The translations under genes and the position numbers were made by a program. DNA of 64,000 bases. Origin: Tuctoria greenei. Its lineage: Eukaryota; Streptophyta; Magnoliopsida; Poales; Poaceae. The stretch lies in assembly GCA_036927565.1 (NCBI GenBank), contig JAYESD010000002.1, positions 142,421,167 to 142,485,166 on the forward strand, given 5' to 3'. Position 1 is the first letter of the stretch, and each line of letters opens with the position of its first letter. Shown here one piece after another: positions 34,170 to 46,611 of the stretch. Under the pieces are notes generated by a model that worked only from the letters and a program-made list of their open reading frames with translations, was not told the DNA's origin and made no database searches.

Positions 34170-36583
34170 ATGTCGGACATGAAGGAAGTCCAGAAAATCA
34201 ACAACCAGGAAGAAATGAACAATGACAAGCACCAAAAGCTTGAAAAGTATCTCGAAGCCATTCAAGACTTCGATGATGGTGATGAGGAGACATTGGAGCT
34301 GAAAGCACTCCTTACAAAGAAAGCGCTTTCCAAAGGGAAATCTAAAGTCGAAGAAAAGAAGAAGGGGAGTAGTCACACTGACTACTCCCGATATCCTTTT
34401 AATTATGACCGTTTAAATTCTAACAGCAGTCATTATCTATCTATTCCTCTCGGAAAAGCCTCACACTTCGATGGGAGTGATTACTCCATGTGGAGGCAAA
34501 ATATGAAGATGCACTTGATTTCCCTTAACCCAAGTTTATGGCATATTGTGTGCACAGGAATAAACATCCCTGATGACGATGAAGAGCTCACGCCAAATCA
34601 AGAGCAAGCCATCCACAGGAATGCCCAAGCCGCAGCCGTTATCACCTCATCTCTAAGTCGAGATGAATTCACAAAGGTGGACGGATTGGAAATTGCCAAA
34701 GAAATCTGGGACACACTACAGACAGCACATGAAGGTGACCGGCATGTGCGGGAGGCAAAGATTGAAATGATTGAAGGCGAACAAGGAAGGTTCGCGATTG
34801 AGGAAGATGAGTCTCCCCAGGACATGTACAACAGACTGAAGACTCTTGTGAACAAGGTTCGATCATATGGGAGCAAAAAGTGGAATGACCACGAGGTTGT
34901 AAAGCTCATCCTTAGAGCCTTTATGCCTCGCAACGTCACACTTTGCTCTATGATCCGAGAAAGTCCTGGGTACAAGAAAATGACTCCGGATGAACTGCTT
35001 GGCAAAATCATCAACTTTGAGATGATGGAGAAGCAAGCCAAGCACGTAAAAGAAATAGCCGACCTCACATCAGCCAAGAAGAAGGGAGTTGCCCTAAAGT
35101 CCTCACTCAAGCCTCTATCCAAAGAAGCAAGAGAAGCACAACTTGAGGAGGACAGCGATGATGAAAGCAGCGAGCTGGACGAAGAAGATATGATTTTGTT
35201 CATGAAGAAGTTCAAAAGAATTATGAAGAAAGACAAGGAACAAAATCGAGTGAAGGAAAATACAAGGAGAAGACAAAGCCGAAGATGAGGCGGGCATGCT
35301 ATAATTGTGGTGAGTACAATCACTTTATAGTCGATTGCCCGTATGAGGACAACAAGAAGAAGAGTAAAGAGTCCAAGCCTCAACCGAAGAAATTCTTCAG
35401 GAAGAAGAAACAAGCTGAACAAGCACACATCGGAAAGGAGTGGGACTCAAACGATGAGTCCTCATCGTCCGATGAAGAAGAAATGGCTAGCATAGCCATT
35501 GAAAGCATGTCCAAGAAACCCACACTCTTCCCCACGCTCAGTGCAAAGAAGGCAAATGGAACATGCCTCATGGCTAAGGAAGGTAAACGCAAGGTAAACA
35601 TCAAAACTCCTTCCTTACATTCTTACTCAAGTGATGATGATCTAGATAGTGATGATGAAGATATGCTAATTGGTTTAGATAGAAAAACTGCTGCTAAAAT
35701 GAAATTCTTGCTTAACCAACTTGTTGAGAAGGAAGAGCTAATTTATCGTCAAGAAGACATGATTATCTCCCAAAAGGAGAAGCATGTCGAACTTGACAGT
35801 CTTCTAGTTCTTGAAAAGGAGAGAAACCACTCACTAGAGCTTGAGCTAGCTTCAAGCAAGAAAACTTGCTTGGAGTTAACCAACTCAAACGTTGCAATCA
35901 AGGATCAACTTGATGACATAATCAAGGTCAACAAGATCCTTGAAGTGCAGGTTGAGTCACTCAAGCTTAGTGAACCTTCCTCCTCTTCAAGCCTACCTTC
36001 TCAACCCACTTCAACTAATATCGCTCATATTTGCAAATGTGATAAAATTAACACCAGGTTGAAGGAAAATTCTACCTCCACAAAGGACAAAAATCCTACC
36101 CAATGTGTAATATTTGACAAGGAGAGGATCAACTATGCACATAGTGCATATTTGGTCCAAAGACCTCCAAATGTCAAGTATGGCATTGGTTACTCTTATG
36201 ATGGAAAGCAAAGAGCTGGAAATCATAAGAATAACAAGGGAAGGATTACCTTTGTGAAGGGAGGACCCTCACAACCTGGTAACTCGAAAACTAAAAACCT
36301 GAACTCTCATGAAAACCGGACTAGTCCGGTTGTGGTCCGGACAAGTCCGGTCGTCCGGACAAGTCCGGTCACACAGACTAGTCCGACCCATAATCAACAG
36401 CAACTCTTGTTTAAAACCTTTGATGCTTATTATGTATTAATGAAAAATAATGTTGGTAAAGTGTATGCTTATTATGCTGGGCCACGCCATGGGAACACAA
36501 AATCCCATGTGTGGGTGCCCAAATGTATTGTTACTAACCTCCAAGGACCCAAGCAAGCTTGGGTACCTAAAACCAAGGCGTAA
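34170..36583 (+). pseudogene. Element A gag, one frameshift
   Basis: Starts MSDMKEVQKIN at 34170, with a coiled-coil-like N-terminal region. A UBN2/DUF4219-type gag domain follows (34450-35060; HFDGSDYSMWRQNMKMHL, MYNRLKTLVNKVRS), then a CCHC knuckle (CYNCGEYNHFIVDC, about 35294). A long acidic, coiled-coil linker (35440-35960) precedes an RTSP repeat at 36315-36390. That repeat is encoded by four CGGACTAGTCCG-type palindromes and reads RTSPVVVRTSPVVRTSP. The end is WVPKTKA with stop at 36581. Relative to element B, one A is missing at about 35226-35231, which shifts the frame before the knuckle. Gag forms the virus-like particle in working elements. Its frame differs from pol (pol is +1) with about 134 bp of overlap. 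Confidence 0.9.
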
Positions 36584-39500
36584 TTTGTTTTTGCAGGCCT
36601 ATTCCGGAGAAAAGAGGATGTTCGTGGAATATGAAGAAAACGAGGACCCAAACGAAGGCATCTACTTCGGAGATAATAGTCAAGGAAGGGTGCTCGGTAC
36701 CGGTAAAATATCAATATCCTCTGAACACACTCTTTCTCATGTTCTACATGTTGAATCTTTAGATTATAACCTGCTGTCCATATCTCAATTATGTGACAAA
36801 GGTTATAATTGCTTGTTTACTAACGAGGGTGTGACCGTTTCAAGGAGGAGTGATGGTTCCGTTGCATTCAAGGGTATGTTAAAGGGAAAGCTTTACCTTG
36901 TTGACTTCAACAAGAATAAAGCCGAACTCGACACATGCTTGATTGCAAAAACCAACATGGGTTGGCTGTGGCATAGACGGCTAGCACATGTTGGTATGAG
37001 GAATCTTCAAAAACTCCTCAAGGGCGATCACATCCGAGGGTTGAAAGATGTTGTTTTTGAGAAAGACAGGCCCTGTAGCGCGTGCCAAGCCGGGAAGCAA
37101 GTAGGAGCATATCATTCTGCAAAGAACATTATGACTACGGCAAGACCGTTCGAACTACTTCATATGGACTTGTTTGGTCCAATTGCTTACATAAGCATCG
37201 GCGGTAATAAATACGGTTTAGTCATTATTGATGATTTTTCCCGCTTCACTTGGGTGTTCTTTTTGCATGACAAGTCAGAAACACAAGGAACGCTCAAGAA
37301 ATTCTTCAAGCGAGCTCAAAACGAGTTCTCACTATCGATCAAGAGTATTCGGAGCGACAACGGCACGGAGTTCAAGAACATACAAGTGGAGGAGTACCTT
37401 GATGAGGAGGGAATCAAGCACGAATTTTCAGCACCATACTCTCCACAACAAAATGGAGTCGCCGAAAGAAAGAACCGAACGCTCATAGAGATGGCAAGAA
37501 CAATTCTCGATGAATACAAGACTTCGGATCGATTTTGGGCAGAAGCAATCAACACCGCTTGCCATGCCACAAATCGACTCTACCTTCATCGACTACTAAA
37601 GAAGACCCCCTATGAGCTACTCACCGGTAACAAACCGAACATTTCATATTTTTGAGTTTCCTGTTCTCCTTGCTATATTTTGAACAAGAAGCCCAGGACT
37701 TCAAAGTTCGCTTCGTAGTCCGATGAAGGTTTCTTGCTTGGTTATGATTCGAACACTTACGCCTATCGTGTTTTCAACAAGGCCTCTGGACTTGTTGAAG
37801 TGGCACGTGACGTAGTGTTCGATGAAACTAATGGCTCCCAAAAGGAGCAAGTTGATCAATGTGAATTAGGTAAAGAGGAAGCCCCCTATCAAGCATTGAA
37901 GAGGATGGCTCTAGGCGAAGTACGACCACAAGAGTCATCGTCACAAATACAAGAGGAAAGTGAACCACAAGAGGAGATCAACAATCAAGGGGGAGCCTCG
38001 ATACAAGATCAATCACAGGAATATGAACATGATCAACAAATCAACGAGGACAACAACTCAGGGGGAGAAGAAAATGATCACCAACACTCAACTCCCCAAG
38101 TGCCACACCCAAGAGTACACCAACGCACTCAAAAGGATCACCCAATCGACAACATCATCAGTGATATCCAAAAGGGAGTAACCACTAGATCTCGTATAGC
38201 TAATTTTTGCGAGCATTACTCATTTGTCTCCTTTTTGGAACCACGCAGGACTGAGGATGCATTGAAGGATCCGGACTGGGTGGTGGCAATGCAAGAAGAG
38301 TTGAACAACTTCAAGAGAAACAAGGTTTGGGAACTTATGGAAAGACCCAATGCAAACATAGTAGGCACCAAGTGGGTCTTCCGCAACAAACAAGACGAAC
38401 ACGGGGTGGTGACAAGAAACAAGGCACGACTTGTGGCCAAAGGTTACTCACAAGTCGAAGGTTTGGATTTCGATGAGACTTTTGCTCCAGTAGCTAGGCT
38501 TGAATCAATTAGAATATTACTTGCATATGCTACTCACCATGATTTCAAGCTGTACCAAATGGATGTGAAAAGTGCCTTCCTCAACGGACCGATCAAGGAA
38601 GAGGTGTACGTGGAGCAACCACCCGGATTTGAAGACGAAGAGTTCCCCGACCACGTGTATAAACTGCGTAAGGCTCTCTATGGCCTCAAACAAGCTCCTA
38701 GAGCTTGGTATGAGTGTCTTAGAGATTTTTTAATTGATAATGGCTTTCAGATTGGCAAAGTAGATTATACACTATTCACGAAAAACCTGGATAATGATCT
38801 TTTTATTTGCCAAATCTATGTTGATGACATAATTTTTTGGTCAACTAACCAATCTTTCTGTGAAGAATTTAGTAGAATTATGACAGACAGGTTTGAAATG
38901 TCAATGATGGGAGAATTGAAGTACTTCTTGGGATTCCAAGTGCGGCAACAAAGGGAAGGAACATTCATAAGCCAAACCAAGTACACACAGGACATCCTCA
39001 AGAAGTTTGGCATCGACAAGGCAAAGCCCATAAAGACTCCCATGGCAACGAATGGCCTCTTGGATCTCAATGAAGATGGACCGAGCGTCGACCAAAAGGT
39101 ATATCGCTCCATGATTGGATCCTTACTATACTTATGTGCATCTAGGCTAGATATTATGTTGAGTGTATGTTTGTGTGCAAGATTTCAAGCCAACCCTACG
39201 GAATGTCATTTGACAGCCGTAAAGAGAATCCTAAGATATTTAGTTCATACACCCAACCTTGGTCTTTGGTACCCAAAAGGCTCAAAATTCAATCTCATTG
39301 GGTATTCCGATGCAGATTATGCCGGGTGCAAAGTTGATAGAAAAAGCACTTTTGGCACTTGCCAATTCCTAGGAAGATCCTTAGTTTCTTGTTCATCCAA
39401 GAAACAGAATTCCATTGCATTATCCACAGCCGAAGCGGAGTATGTTGCAGCCGGGAGTTGTTGTGCACAACTCCTTTGGATGCGACAAACTCTAAGGGAT

Positions 39501-39770
39501 TACGGTTACAATATGAACCGTATTCCTCTCCTTTGTGATAATGAGAGTGCCATTAAAATAGCCCACAATCCAGTTGAGCACTCTAGGACTAAACACATTG
39601 ACATAAGACACCATTTCTTGAGAGACCATTCCATGAAAGGAGACATATCCATCTCTCATGTCAACACCCAAAAACAATTGGCCGACATATTCACCAAGCC
39701 ACTTGATGAAAAACGTTTTTGCGAACTCCGAAATGAGCTAAACATTCTTGATTCTTGGAGTGTGGCTTGA
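36450..39770 (+). pseudogene. Element A pol: protease motif deleted, two stops
   Basis: The frame overlaps the gag end. The order is Copia-type: gag-pre-integrase (LWHRRLAHVGMRNLQ, about 36967; CSACQAGK, about 37077), integrase core (HMDLFGP, IRSDNGTEF, QQNGVAERKNRT, 37160-37480), reverse transcriptase (38240-39000; YVDD at 38817-38828) and RNase H (39300-39700; YSDADYAG, STAEAEYVAAG). Compared with element B, 51 bp are missing at about 36605, removing the DSG active site of the aspartic protease. A TGA at 37653-37655 and a TAG at 37716-37718 lie after the integrase. From 37734 to the stop at 39768 the frame is open. It cannot make an active polyprotein. Confidence 0.93.
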
Positions 39771-40753
39771 AAAGTTGCATACCTGTATGATTGCTTCAAA
39801 ATATTGATTGAATTGTGAAAATCATCCCTCTTCATTTTTTCTCTCGAAAAACTATGTCAATTATTAGATCTTGATGAATTTTTGATCATAGTATGATTGT
39901 TGTTTGCTTACTGGTCAAATTCATCAAGATTATTTGAATTGTTTTGCCTCTCTACTCTCAATTATTGGACCTTCAAATATATATGAATGGGCTATGCAAT
40001 TCTTTCCTGGTGACCACGGACAAGTCCGTGGTTACCCGGACTAGTCCGCCATTGCAGACTAGTCCGCAGAGTGCCGGTTAGGCCGGACTAGTCCGACAGA
40101 CCACAGACTAGTCCGATATAGGTCTCTGGATGACTTCGGACTAGTCCGGTCATGTCCGGACTTGTCCGATTTTTCGTGTCCATAACCCTAGCCGCCACCA
40201 AACCCTAATCCCTTCACCCCACACTTGCCCCCAAGCTTTCTCTCTCTTGCGCTCGAGCTCCCAAGGCGAATCCTTGATTCCTCCGTCTAAAAGCCTCAAT
40301 CTTGGGCGGAGATCAAGCTTGAAGACTCGGGGATTGAAGTTAGCGGACAAGTCCGGCCTCCAGCCCCCAAAATCTCAAGCTTCCTTTGATTTCTTGGTAA
40401 ATTTTCTTCAAAACCCTAAGAAATCACAAATTTCTCTATTGATTATCGTTTGGCCTAGCATTATTCACTAGTTACATGTCTAGTTGATGTACTATGTGTA
40501 TGCTAGACTAGTTTTACCTTAGGGGTCAATTTTTGTCCAGTCTGTTAGGTTTTTGCAGATGAACACCGGACTAGTCCGGTCCAGGTACGGACAAGTCCGG
40601 TCCCCCGGACTAGTCCGTGCCTGTGCACCGGACAAGTCCGTTGTTTCTGAACCAAAACCTAATTCTTTAATTCCCTAATGCCTTCCATTGCCATCTTACC
40701 TCACCAATACCTTGTATAACTTGTCCTTTCTCTTGATCACTCATTCTCAGATC
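39771..40753 (+). other. Element A spacer between pol and ORF3, with palindrome clusters
   Basis: Non-coding. Eight CGGAC(TA/AA/TT)GTCCG-type units lie at 40014-40170, one at about 40343, and four at 40566-40645. The same clusters are present in element B. Confidence 0.8.
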
Positions 40754-42316
40754 ATGTCGAGCTCCGACAACGAAATCTCCGATTTCGAGGCCCAGTTGGA
40801 CCACGAGGTGGCACCTCGGTCCTCGGCGGGTCTTGGCAAGAAACGCCAAGAGAGACCCTCCGAGCCTGCTCCCTCACCTCCCCAAGTTTGAAGGAAGGTG
40901 TGCGTCAAGAAAGCCGCTTCGAAGGCCGCTACTTCTTCAAGTGGCCTTCGACAAGCTAAAGGGAAGGGCAAGGGGGTTGCCACAGGGCCTGTTGGGCCCC
41001 TGAAGCTGCATACTCCCAGAGAAGGGGTCCGAGACACCAATGAGGAAAGATTCACTGGCAAGGGCAGCGATGTGGCTGCGAAGTTGAGAAGTGTTGATTG
41101 CTATGCAAGGCCCAAGCAAGCAGCTGATGGCAGATTTTGGTCAAATTTTCATGCTGATTTCTACAAGCTGGTCTACTTGCCGATGAAGACCCCGGTGGTG
41201 CGCAGTCAATGGATTGACTGGGCCCACCTTGAGAAGAAGAAATGTGTAGCTTTTGATGAAGTGATAGCAGCTGCAGAGAGACATGGTCTGAAGGATCTCT
41301 TTGCCTCCAGACACAACTGGAATGATGAAGTGATAGCACAATTTTATGCAACGTGCCACTTCTCGAGTGAAGATGAAGAAAGTGTGACTTGGATGACCCA
41401 TGGATCCAAGTACTCCATCACTCAGGAGGATTTTGCAAACCTGCTCCACTTAGACTCTGCTGGAAATGACCACCTAATCGTCCACAACATAGGGGTCATT
41501 GAGAGGGACAGAATGAAGTTCATGTATGAGCCCAACTCTAAGTATGTTCCTCCCTCCACAAAGAATATGAAGCCTTTCTTTGTGGTCCTCAACAGAGTCC
41601 TCAGGAAGACAATTGCCCCCAAGGATGGGGATGCAAGGAGTGTGCAAGGCTACCTCCGGACCCTGATGAGGGTCATACGCAAGCAAAGGCAATTCGATGT
41701 TGCAGACTATATTTGGAATGATATGGTCAATATCTCAAGTACCCCCAACCGATCCTGTGGCTATGCCCATTACTTGATGTTTATGATTGAGAAGGTCACA
41801 GGGATCGAGTTTGTGAAGGATGTGGAGCACACTCCACTGAGGCCTCAGAAGCCTCAGCCAGTGAGTGTCCAGGCTACTCCATCGCCGGCCTCAAGCCCCG
41901 AGGCACCGACAAGGCAAGAAGAAGCTGCTAGGGCTCCTCCTCCCTCCAGGGAAGCCCCTCAGAAAGGATCCGCCAGTGGGATCCTCAAGTACTTGGCTGC
42001 AATTTTCTCCTCATGCAAGAAAACTGAAGTGAAGCTTCACAAGCTAAATCAGAAGAGGAAGGAGAACATGAGGTACATAAAAGCCAATGTGAAGCAGCTG
42101 AGTGAGAAGCTGGAGATCAACCCAATTGGATCTCCAGTACTTTCTGAAGATTCTGATCCGGACATCAACGAGCTCAGCCCCTTGACTCCCTCCGAGCTTG
42201 CCTATTTTGGCATTGGGGGCTCGAGCAGCTCCGCTCCTCCTCCTCCCTCTCAACCTCGTCAAGCGGAAAGCGATGAAGACGATGAAGACGACGAGAGGAC
42301 TGACAGCGAAGAGTGA
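40754..42316 (+). pseudogene. Element A third ORF (env-position ORF), one stop
   Basis: Starts MSSSDNEISDFEAQLDHE at 40754 and ends DDERTDSEE at 42316, about 520 codons. A TGA at 40888-40890 interrupts it where element B has CGA. The core (about 41100-41780; RFWSNFHADFYKLVYLPMK, FYATCHFSSEDEESVTWM, HNIGVIERD, RSCGYAHYLMFMIE) resembles the putative plant transposon protein domain seen in grass retroelements. The C-terminal part has a proline-rich stretch, a coiled-coil-like lysine-rich segment (KLHKLNQKRKENM) and an acidic end. No clear signal peptide or membrane segment was seen, so an envelope role is not supported. Function unknown. Its conservation in both A and B suggests it matters to the family. 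Confidence 0.8.
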
Positions 42317-42761
42317 AGCCCTAGGACCTTCCTCTCTCTCTTTTTGGTGTCTTGATGCCAAAGGGGGAGAGATTGAGGGGGAGTCTCTAGTCTTAGCTTT
42401 AGCTGAATAGGATGCGAGGAGAGAGCTCTCTATGTATTTTTTTAATTGTGATTGTATTTGTTTAACACTATTTTCATATCATGTTTGGTCCTGTGTTAAA
42501 TTGCTCAATTAATTTGCAAGTGTGTGATGAAATCTGAATTTTTGCTCCTGAAATGCCATATTCACTTGATATTAGTTGATCAATGCAAATTCTATCATTC
42601 TTAATGCATTCATGCTCTTAGTATGCATCCCACCATAAAGAATGCACACATGAATAATTATCTTGTTGCTTGATGTATTTTTTGAGTCATATGTGCATAC
42701 TTTATGAAAATCTCATTTTATACCTCATTTTGTGAAATCTCAATTGGTTGTCATCAATCAC

Positions 42762-42776
42762 CAAAAAGGGGGAGAT
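42762..42776 (+). promoter_or_regulatory. Element A polypurine tract
   Basis: AAAAAGGGGGAGAT immediately before the 3' LTR; primes plus-strand synthesis. Confidence 0.9.
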
Positions 42777-44285
42777 TGAAAGTGCATCTAGGACTCCCTT
42801 GTGGGTTTTGGATGATTTATGACAAGCAATTGGGATCCTAATCCTTTTGTTGAGATGAATGCAGGAAAATGATGAAAAATGAGCAAAGTGCCAAAAAGAG
42901 GGAAATTGAGAAGGAAAATGAATTTGAGCTCAAGGAGAAGAAATTAGTAGTTTAGTATGTATGGAGTGTGTTAAGGAAACACACCCAAGAGCTCAATCTC
43001 ATTTAATCACACACACACAATGCACAAAGCTATACAGGACCGGACTAGTCCGATATCAGCTGGACTAGTCCGATATCTTTCTGTTCCACTTCGGACTAGT
43101 CCTCCCCAGTGCGGACTAGTCCTCAACACAATGCACAAGTCACTAGATCGGACACGTCCGGTCACCACCGGACTAGTCCGATATTCTTTCTGATCCACTT
43201 CGGACAAGTCCGGTGATTACACGGACTAGTCCGATATACACTCTGATCTAAATCGGACAAGTCCTCCAAGTGCGGACTTGTCATCCTAAACACTTAGGGT
43301 TTCACAGGTCCGGACAAGTCCGATGACAATCGGACTAGTTCGAAGATTTCCAGCAGTGAAATCGGACAAGTCTGTTTTCAACCGGACTAGTCCGATATTC
43401 CTGGACACTTAGGGTTTGCTTCGCACAGCACACCGGACTAGTCCGGTCACCACCACAGACTAGTCCGATCTTTCTGAACCCTAACGGTAACTTCTAGAAA
43501 CCCCATATAAATAGAGGTGCACGGCCCACTTTCACCCTCTCTCGAACCCTAGCGCCGTCACACCTCCCAAGAGACTCAAAAACTACCTCTCTCCACGAAA
43601 CTAAGTGAAAAATTGATCAATCCATTGAAGATCACTTGTAGATCATTGGAGAGGGCACTTGGCACACGATTGAGCTCTTGGTTTGAATCTCTAACATACT
43701 CTTGTATCTCAATTTGTATATTTCGAAGTGTGTTATTGGTGGTCTTGAAACTTGTAATCAAGGGAGCTCTCATCTTGTGAGATCGCCCCTTTAACTTGGT
43801 GATTTACCCCTGTGTGATTAGTGGAAGAGGATTGGCCTTCGTGGCGATCCGACGAGGGAAGGGTTGGTGAAGACCCGGTCCTTTTGTGGGCTCCTCAACG
43901 TGGACGTAGGTTGCCTTTGTGGTAACCGAACCACGGGATAAATCTTGTGTCTTGTTCGTTTGTGTTCATCATTCTAGTTGATCAACATTATCTAGGGTTT
44001 GATTCATTTTGTTGAATTCAAGTTAAATAGTTGAACAAGAATCATACTTGCAGTAGAACTTGACATACAACTACTGAACTGTTATTAAAGTTTATATTTC
44101 CGCTGCAAACGTCAACAAAACAATCAAATTGACCTAACTTGATCAACATAGCCCGTGAAATCCGGACTAGTCCGCACTTTACCGGACTAGTCCGATATAT
44201 CTGGTTTTGACCTTGTTGTTGAAGTGCTACAGGAACCGAGAAATTTCAAAAAGGCCTATTCACCCCCCCTCTAGGCCTACATTCA
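42777..44285 (+). repeat. Element A 3' LTR
   Basis: 1,509 bp, the same length as the 5' LTR with about 22 substitutions, mostly transitions, and no length change. TATA box at 43506-43513; the palindrome array lies at about 43038-43470. Confidence 0.95.
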
Positions 44286-44708
44286 ATATGTATATTGTTT
44301 TAGTGAAATTGACTTCTGTGATGATAATATCGTTGACTTTTGTTCTGTGATGATATTATTGATTTTTGTTCTGTGATTATATTGAATTGACCTGGAAATT
44401 AGAAATAATTGCAGTAGTACTGCATAGGTTATACCTTATCACAGGCAGTTATTAACCAACGGCTAGGCATGTCTGTGAAAAACAATTATCACGGACGGCT
44501 AGATACAAGTAAAGAACCATCTGCGATAACCTAATTATCTCAGGCAGTTACTGTTATGGTAGAAACCGGCTACGGTAAAAGGTCTTCACAGGCGGCTTGA
44601 TGTAGGTAAACATCCGTCTCTGGTAACATCATTATCACAGGTGGTTAGTTATGCTGTAAGACCCGTCTCTGATAAGACAATTATCACAGGCGGATATATA
44701 TGCTGCAC
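44286..44708. repeat. GGCGGTT-type subterminal repeat tract
   Basis: Continues the sequence interrupted by element A. After an AT-rich stretch with three TTCTGTGATGATAT-like repeats come at least five motifs such as TTATCACAGGCAGTTATT, TTATCTCAGGCAGTTACT, CTTCACAGGCGGCTTG and TTATCACAGGCGGATAT, each with a loosely inverted partner. They match the style of the motifs at 24530-29040. This suggests one CACTA-like region spanning the element A insertion. No terminal CACTA repeat was found. Confidence 0.65.
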
Positions 44709-45859
44709 GGTCCCAACGGCTCGACGCATCCCATCGGCATAAGAGAAAATTAACACGTGTACGCCACACGTTTGACTATCCGAGCATTAATGCTTTGTCG
44801 TGATCATGTATGATGGCCGGACATGCATGCATGCTTTTGAAAGAGAGCCAGCGAGGTCTCCATCATGTTTCATGCATGATTGATCACTTGTTGATGAGGA
44901 TTTGTGATGTTGATTTTCTTGTTTCATGATGACATTTCTCTTGTTTTGTAATGTTCTATGTTACAGAACTCAATGTTGTTCGTCTATTCCATATGTTATT
45001 TTCTTCTCTGTCCGTTGTCTAATGAACTACATACTCCGTATTTGTGTTCTATGTGTAACATGCATGTGCAAGACCTCGATCCACAATCATGTTAAATTGA
45101 TGGTGTTATACAAGTGTTTTCTCTTTTTGTTGAAAAAACGATCGTCATATTTATTATTTGTATATTATTAATATACATTAGTAAAATAAATAATTAATAT
45201 ATAAATAAATATTATCATATGAAATATCAACATGGATGGTCCAATCCAACCTACGAAACAAAAACTTTTTGATCGTCGTACATCCAATGAAACATCAACT
45301 AGCATGGATCGAGATCCAGTATACAAAAATATGGATGATCCTATCGAATCCAACTTTGACAACAAAAAAACGCACGTACACGATAGTCGTTCATTAACAG
45401 AGAATAAAAATATATAGAACCGATAGTTCATTAAATAACAGACAGAAAACAAAATAACAGATGGAACAGAGGAACAATGACATTGAGTTCATTAACATAA
45501 AACAATAGTACTACAAAGCAAGAAAAACAACATCACGAAACAAGAAAACCAACATCACAGACCCTTTCTTCCTCCTCGCACCGAGGGCGCCCGCGCGGCG
45601 CCTCCATGGCGGGGCTCGCCGGAGATCTCGCCGCTGGCCTTTCCAGTGCGCCAATTAACTGTCACGCCGCACGAGGTCTTCGGAGAAGTTAAGAAGCCAT
45701 GGTGCAGGGACGCGTGCGCGACGTTCCACATGGATACAAGAGAGACGGAAGGATCTCTGAAGATCATCTTCCACAGTGGTTTAATTGTGCTGCACGAGGT
45801 CTACAAAGAGTTGAATGCGCAGGAAACGAACTGCTCCCTCGTCTACTCCGCACAGACCA

Positions 45860-45866
45860 TATATAA
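45860..45866 (+). promoter_or_regulatory. TATA box of copy 4
   Basis: TATATAA, 101 bp upstream of the ATG at 45967. Confidence 0.6.
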
Positions 45867-45966
45867 GGCACGTCGTTGGTTATGTACAAGCACAGAACTT
45901 TTGCACTCCTTTCTTCTTCTTCCATCGTTCCACCTCCTAGCCCGGCACCGACGAACCACCACAGCC

Positions 45967-46611
45967 ATGGCCAACCTTCCGCCTCCTAGCCCGCCGAGGT
46001 AGCCACCCTGCAAGCGGATATGCTGCAGCTCCGCCGAGAGGGTGAACGACGACCAGCGCCTCATTATGGCACGAGAGGCGTACAACAGTATGTCTCGGGC
46101 CTTGGACGCCTTGGGTCTTGGTACCCTTCCCGAGTTTCCCGGAATGGATACCACCGGCCGCTACATCTATGCCCTCACGGGTGTGGCCGATCGTCTGGAC
46201 ATCTTGTCCGGGACGATGGCCCAGGAGCTCGACGCCGAGGGCCGTAGTGCCCTGGTGGCGGCGGCGGAGAGGAACTTCCGTCGCGGTGGGGTTCCACCGC
46301 CGGTGCAGCCGGAGCCACCGGTGCAGCTGGAGCAATCGGCTCAGCTAGAGCAGCCGGCCCACTCTCCTACTGCATCGTCGCCGGAGGAGGAGGAGGAGGA
46401 GGAGTTGGATGAGGAGGAGGAGGAGGAGGAGGAGGAGGAGGAGGAGGACGACGACGACGATGATGACGACGACGATGATGACGGCGACGACGACGGCGAC
46501 AACCACCACGACGATGACGACGACGAGGAGGAGGAGGAGGAGGAGGAGGACCGCTTGTCGTGGTTTGAGAAGTTGGGGGAGAGGGCGGAGGAGGCGAGGC
46601 CGGCAGAGTAG
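45967..46611 (+). CDS. LGLGTLP/DTTGHY family protein, copy 4 (unknown function)
   Basis: The ATG at 45967 gives MANLPPPSPPR, matching copy 3, but a TAG at 46000-46002 replaces a glutamate codon. The next in-frame ATG at 46042 opens about 189 codons. Core: MAREAYNSMSRAL, ALGLGTLPEFPGMDTTGRY, then YALTGVADRLDILSGTMAQ. A proline/glutamine linker (PPVQPEPPVQLEQ) follows. The C-terminal about 75 residues are mostly glutamate and aspartate, encoded by GAG and GAC triplet runs (46384-46560), ending DRLSWFEKLGERAEEA. No known domain. The acidic tail could serve protein or chromatin binding, which is speculation. Whether the internal start is used is unknown. Confidence 0.6.

Larger units (their letters stand above)
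32609..44285 (+). mobile_element. SIRE/Maximus-type Ty1/Copia element A (11,677 bp)
   Basis: Complete in outline: two 1,509-bp LTRs, PBS, gag, pol, third ORF, PPT. The two LTRs differ at about 22 positions by eye (about 1.5%), so insertion was recent. Coding parts are damaged: a frameshift in gag, loss of the protease active site, two stops in pol and one stop in ORF3. It inserted just downstream of the TNPA/ULP gene. Confidence 0.95.

Noticed and set aside
36590..36600. Splice acceptor after the element A gag stop as the route to pol
   Set aside because: Element B has a different sequence at the same place (GCAAG), so a shared splice site is not supported.
40754..42316. Calling ORF3 a true envelope gene
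   Set aside because: No signal peptide, membrane helix or fusion-like segment was visible.
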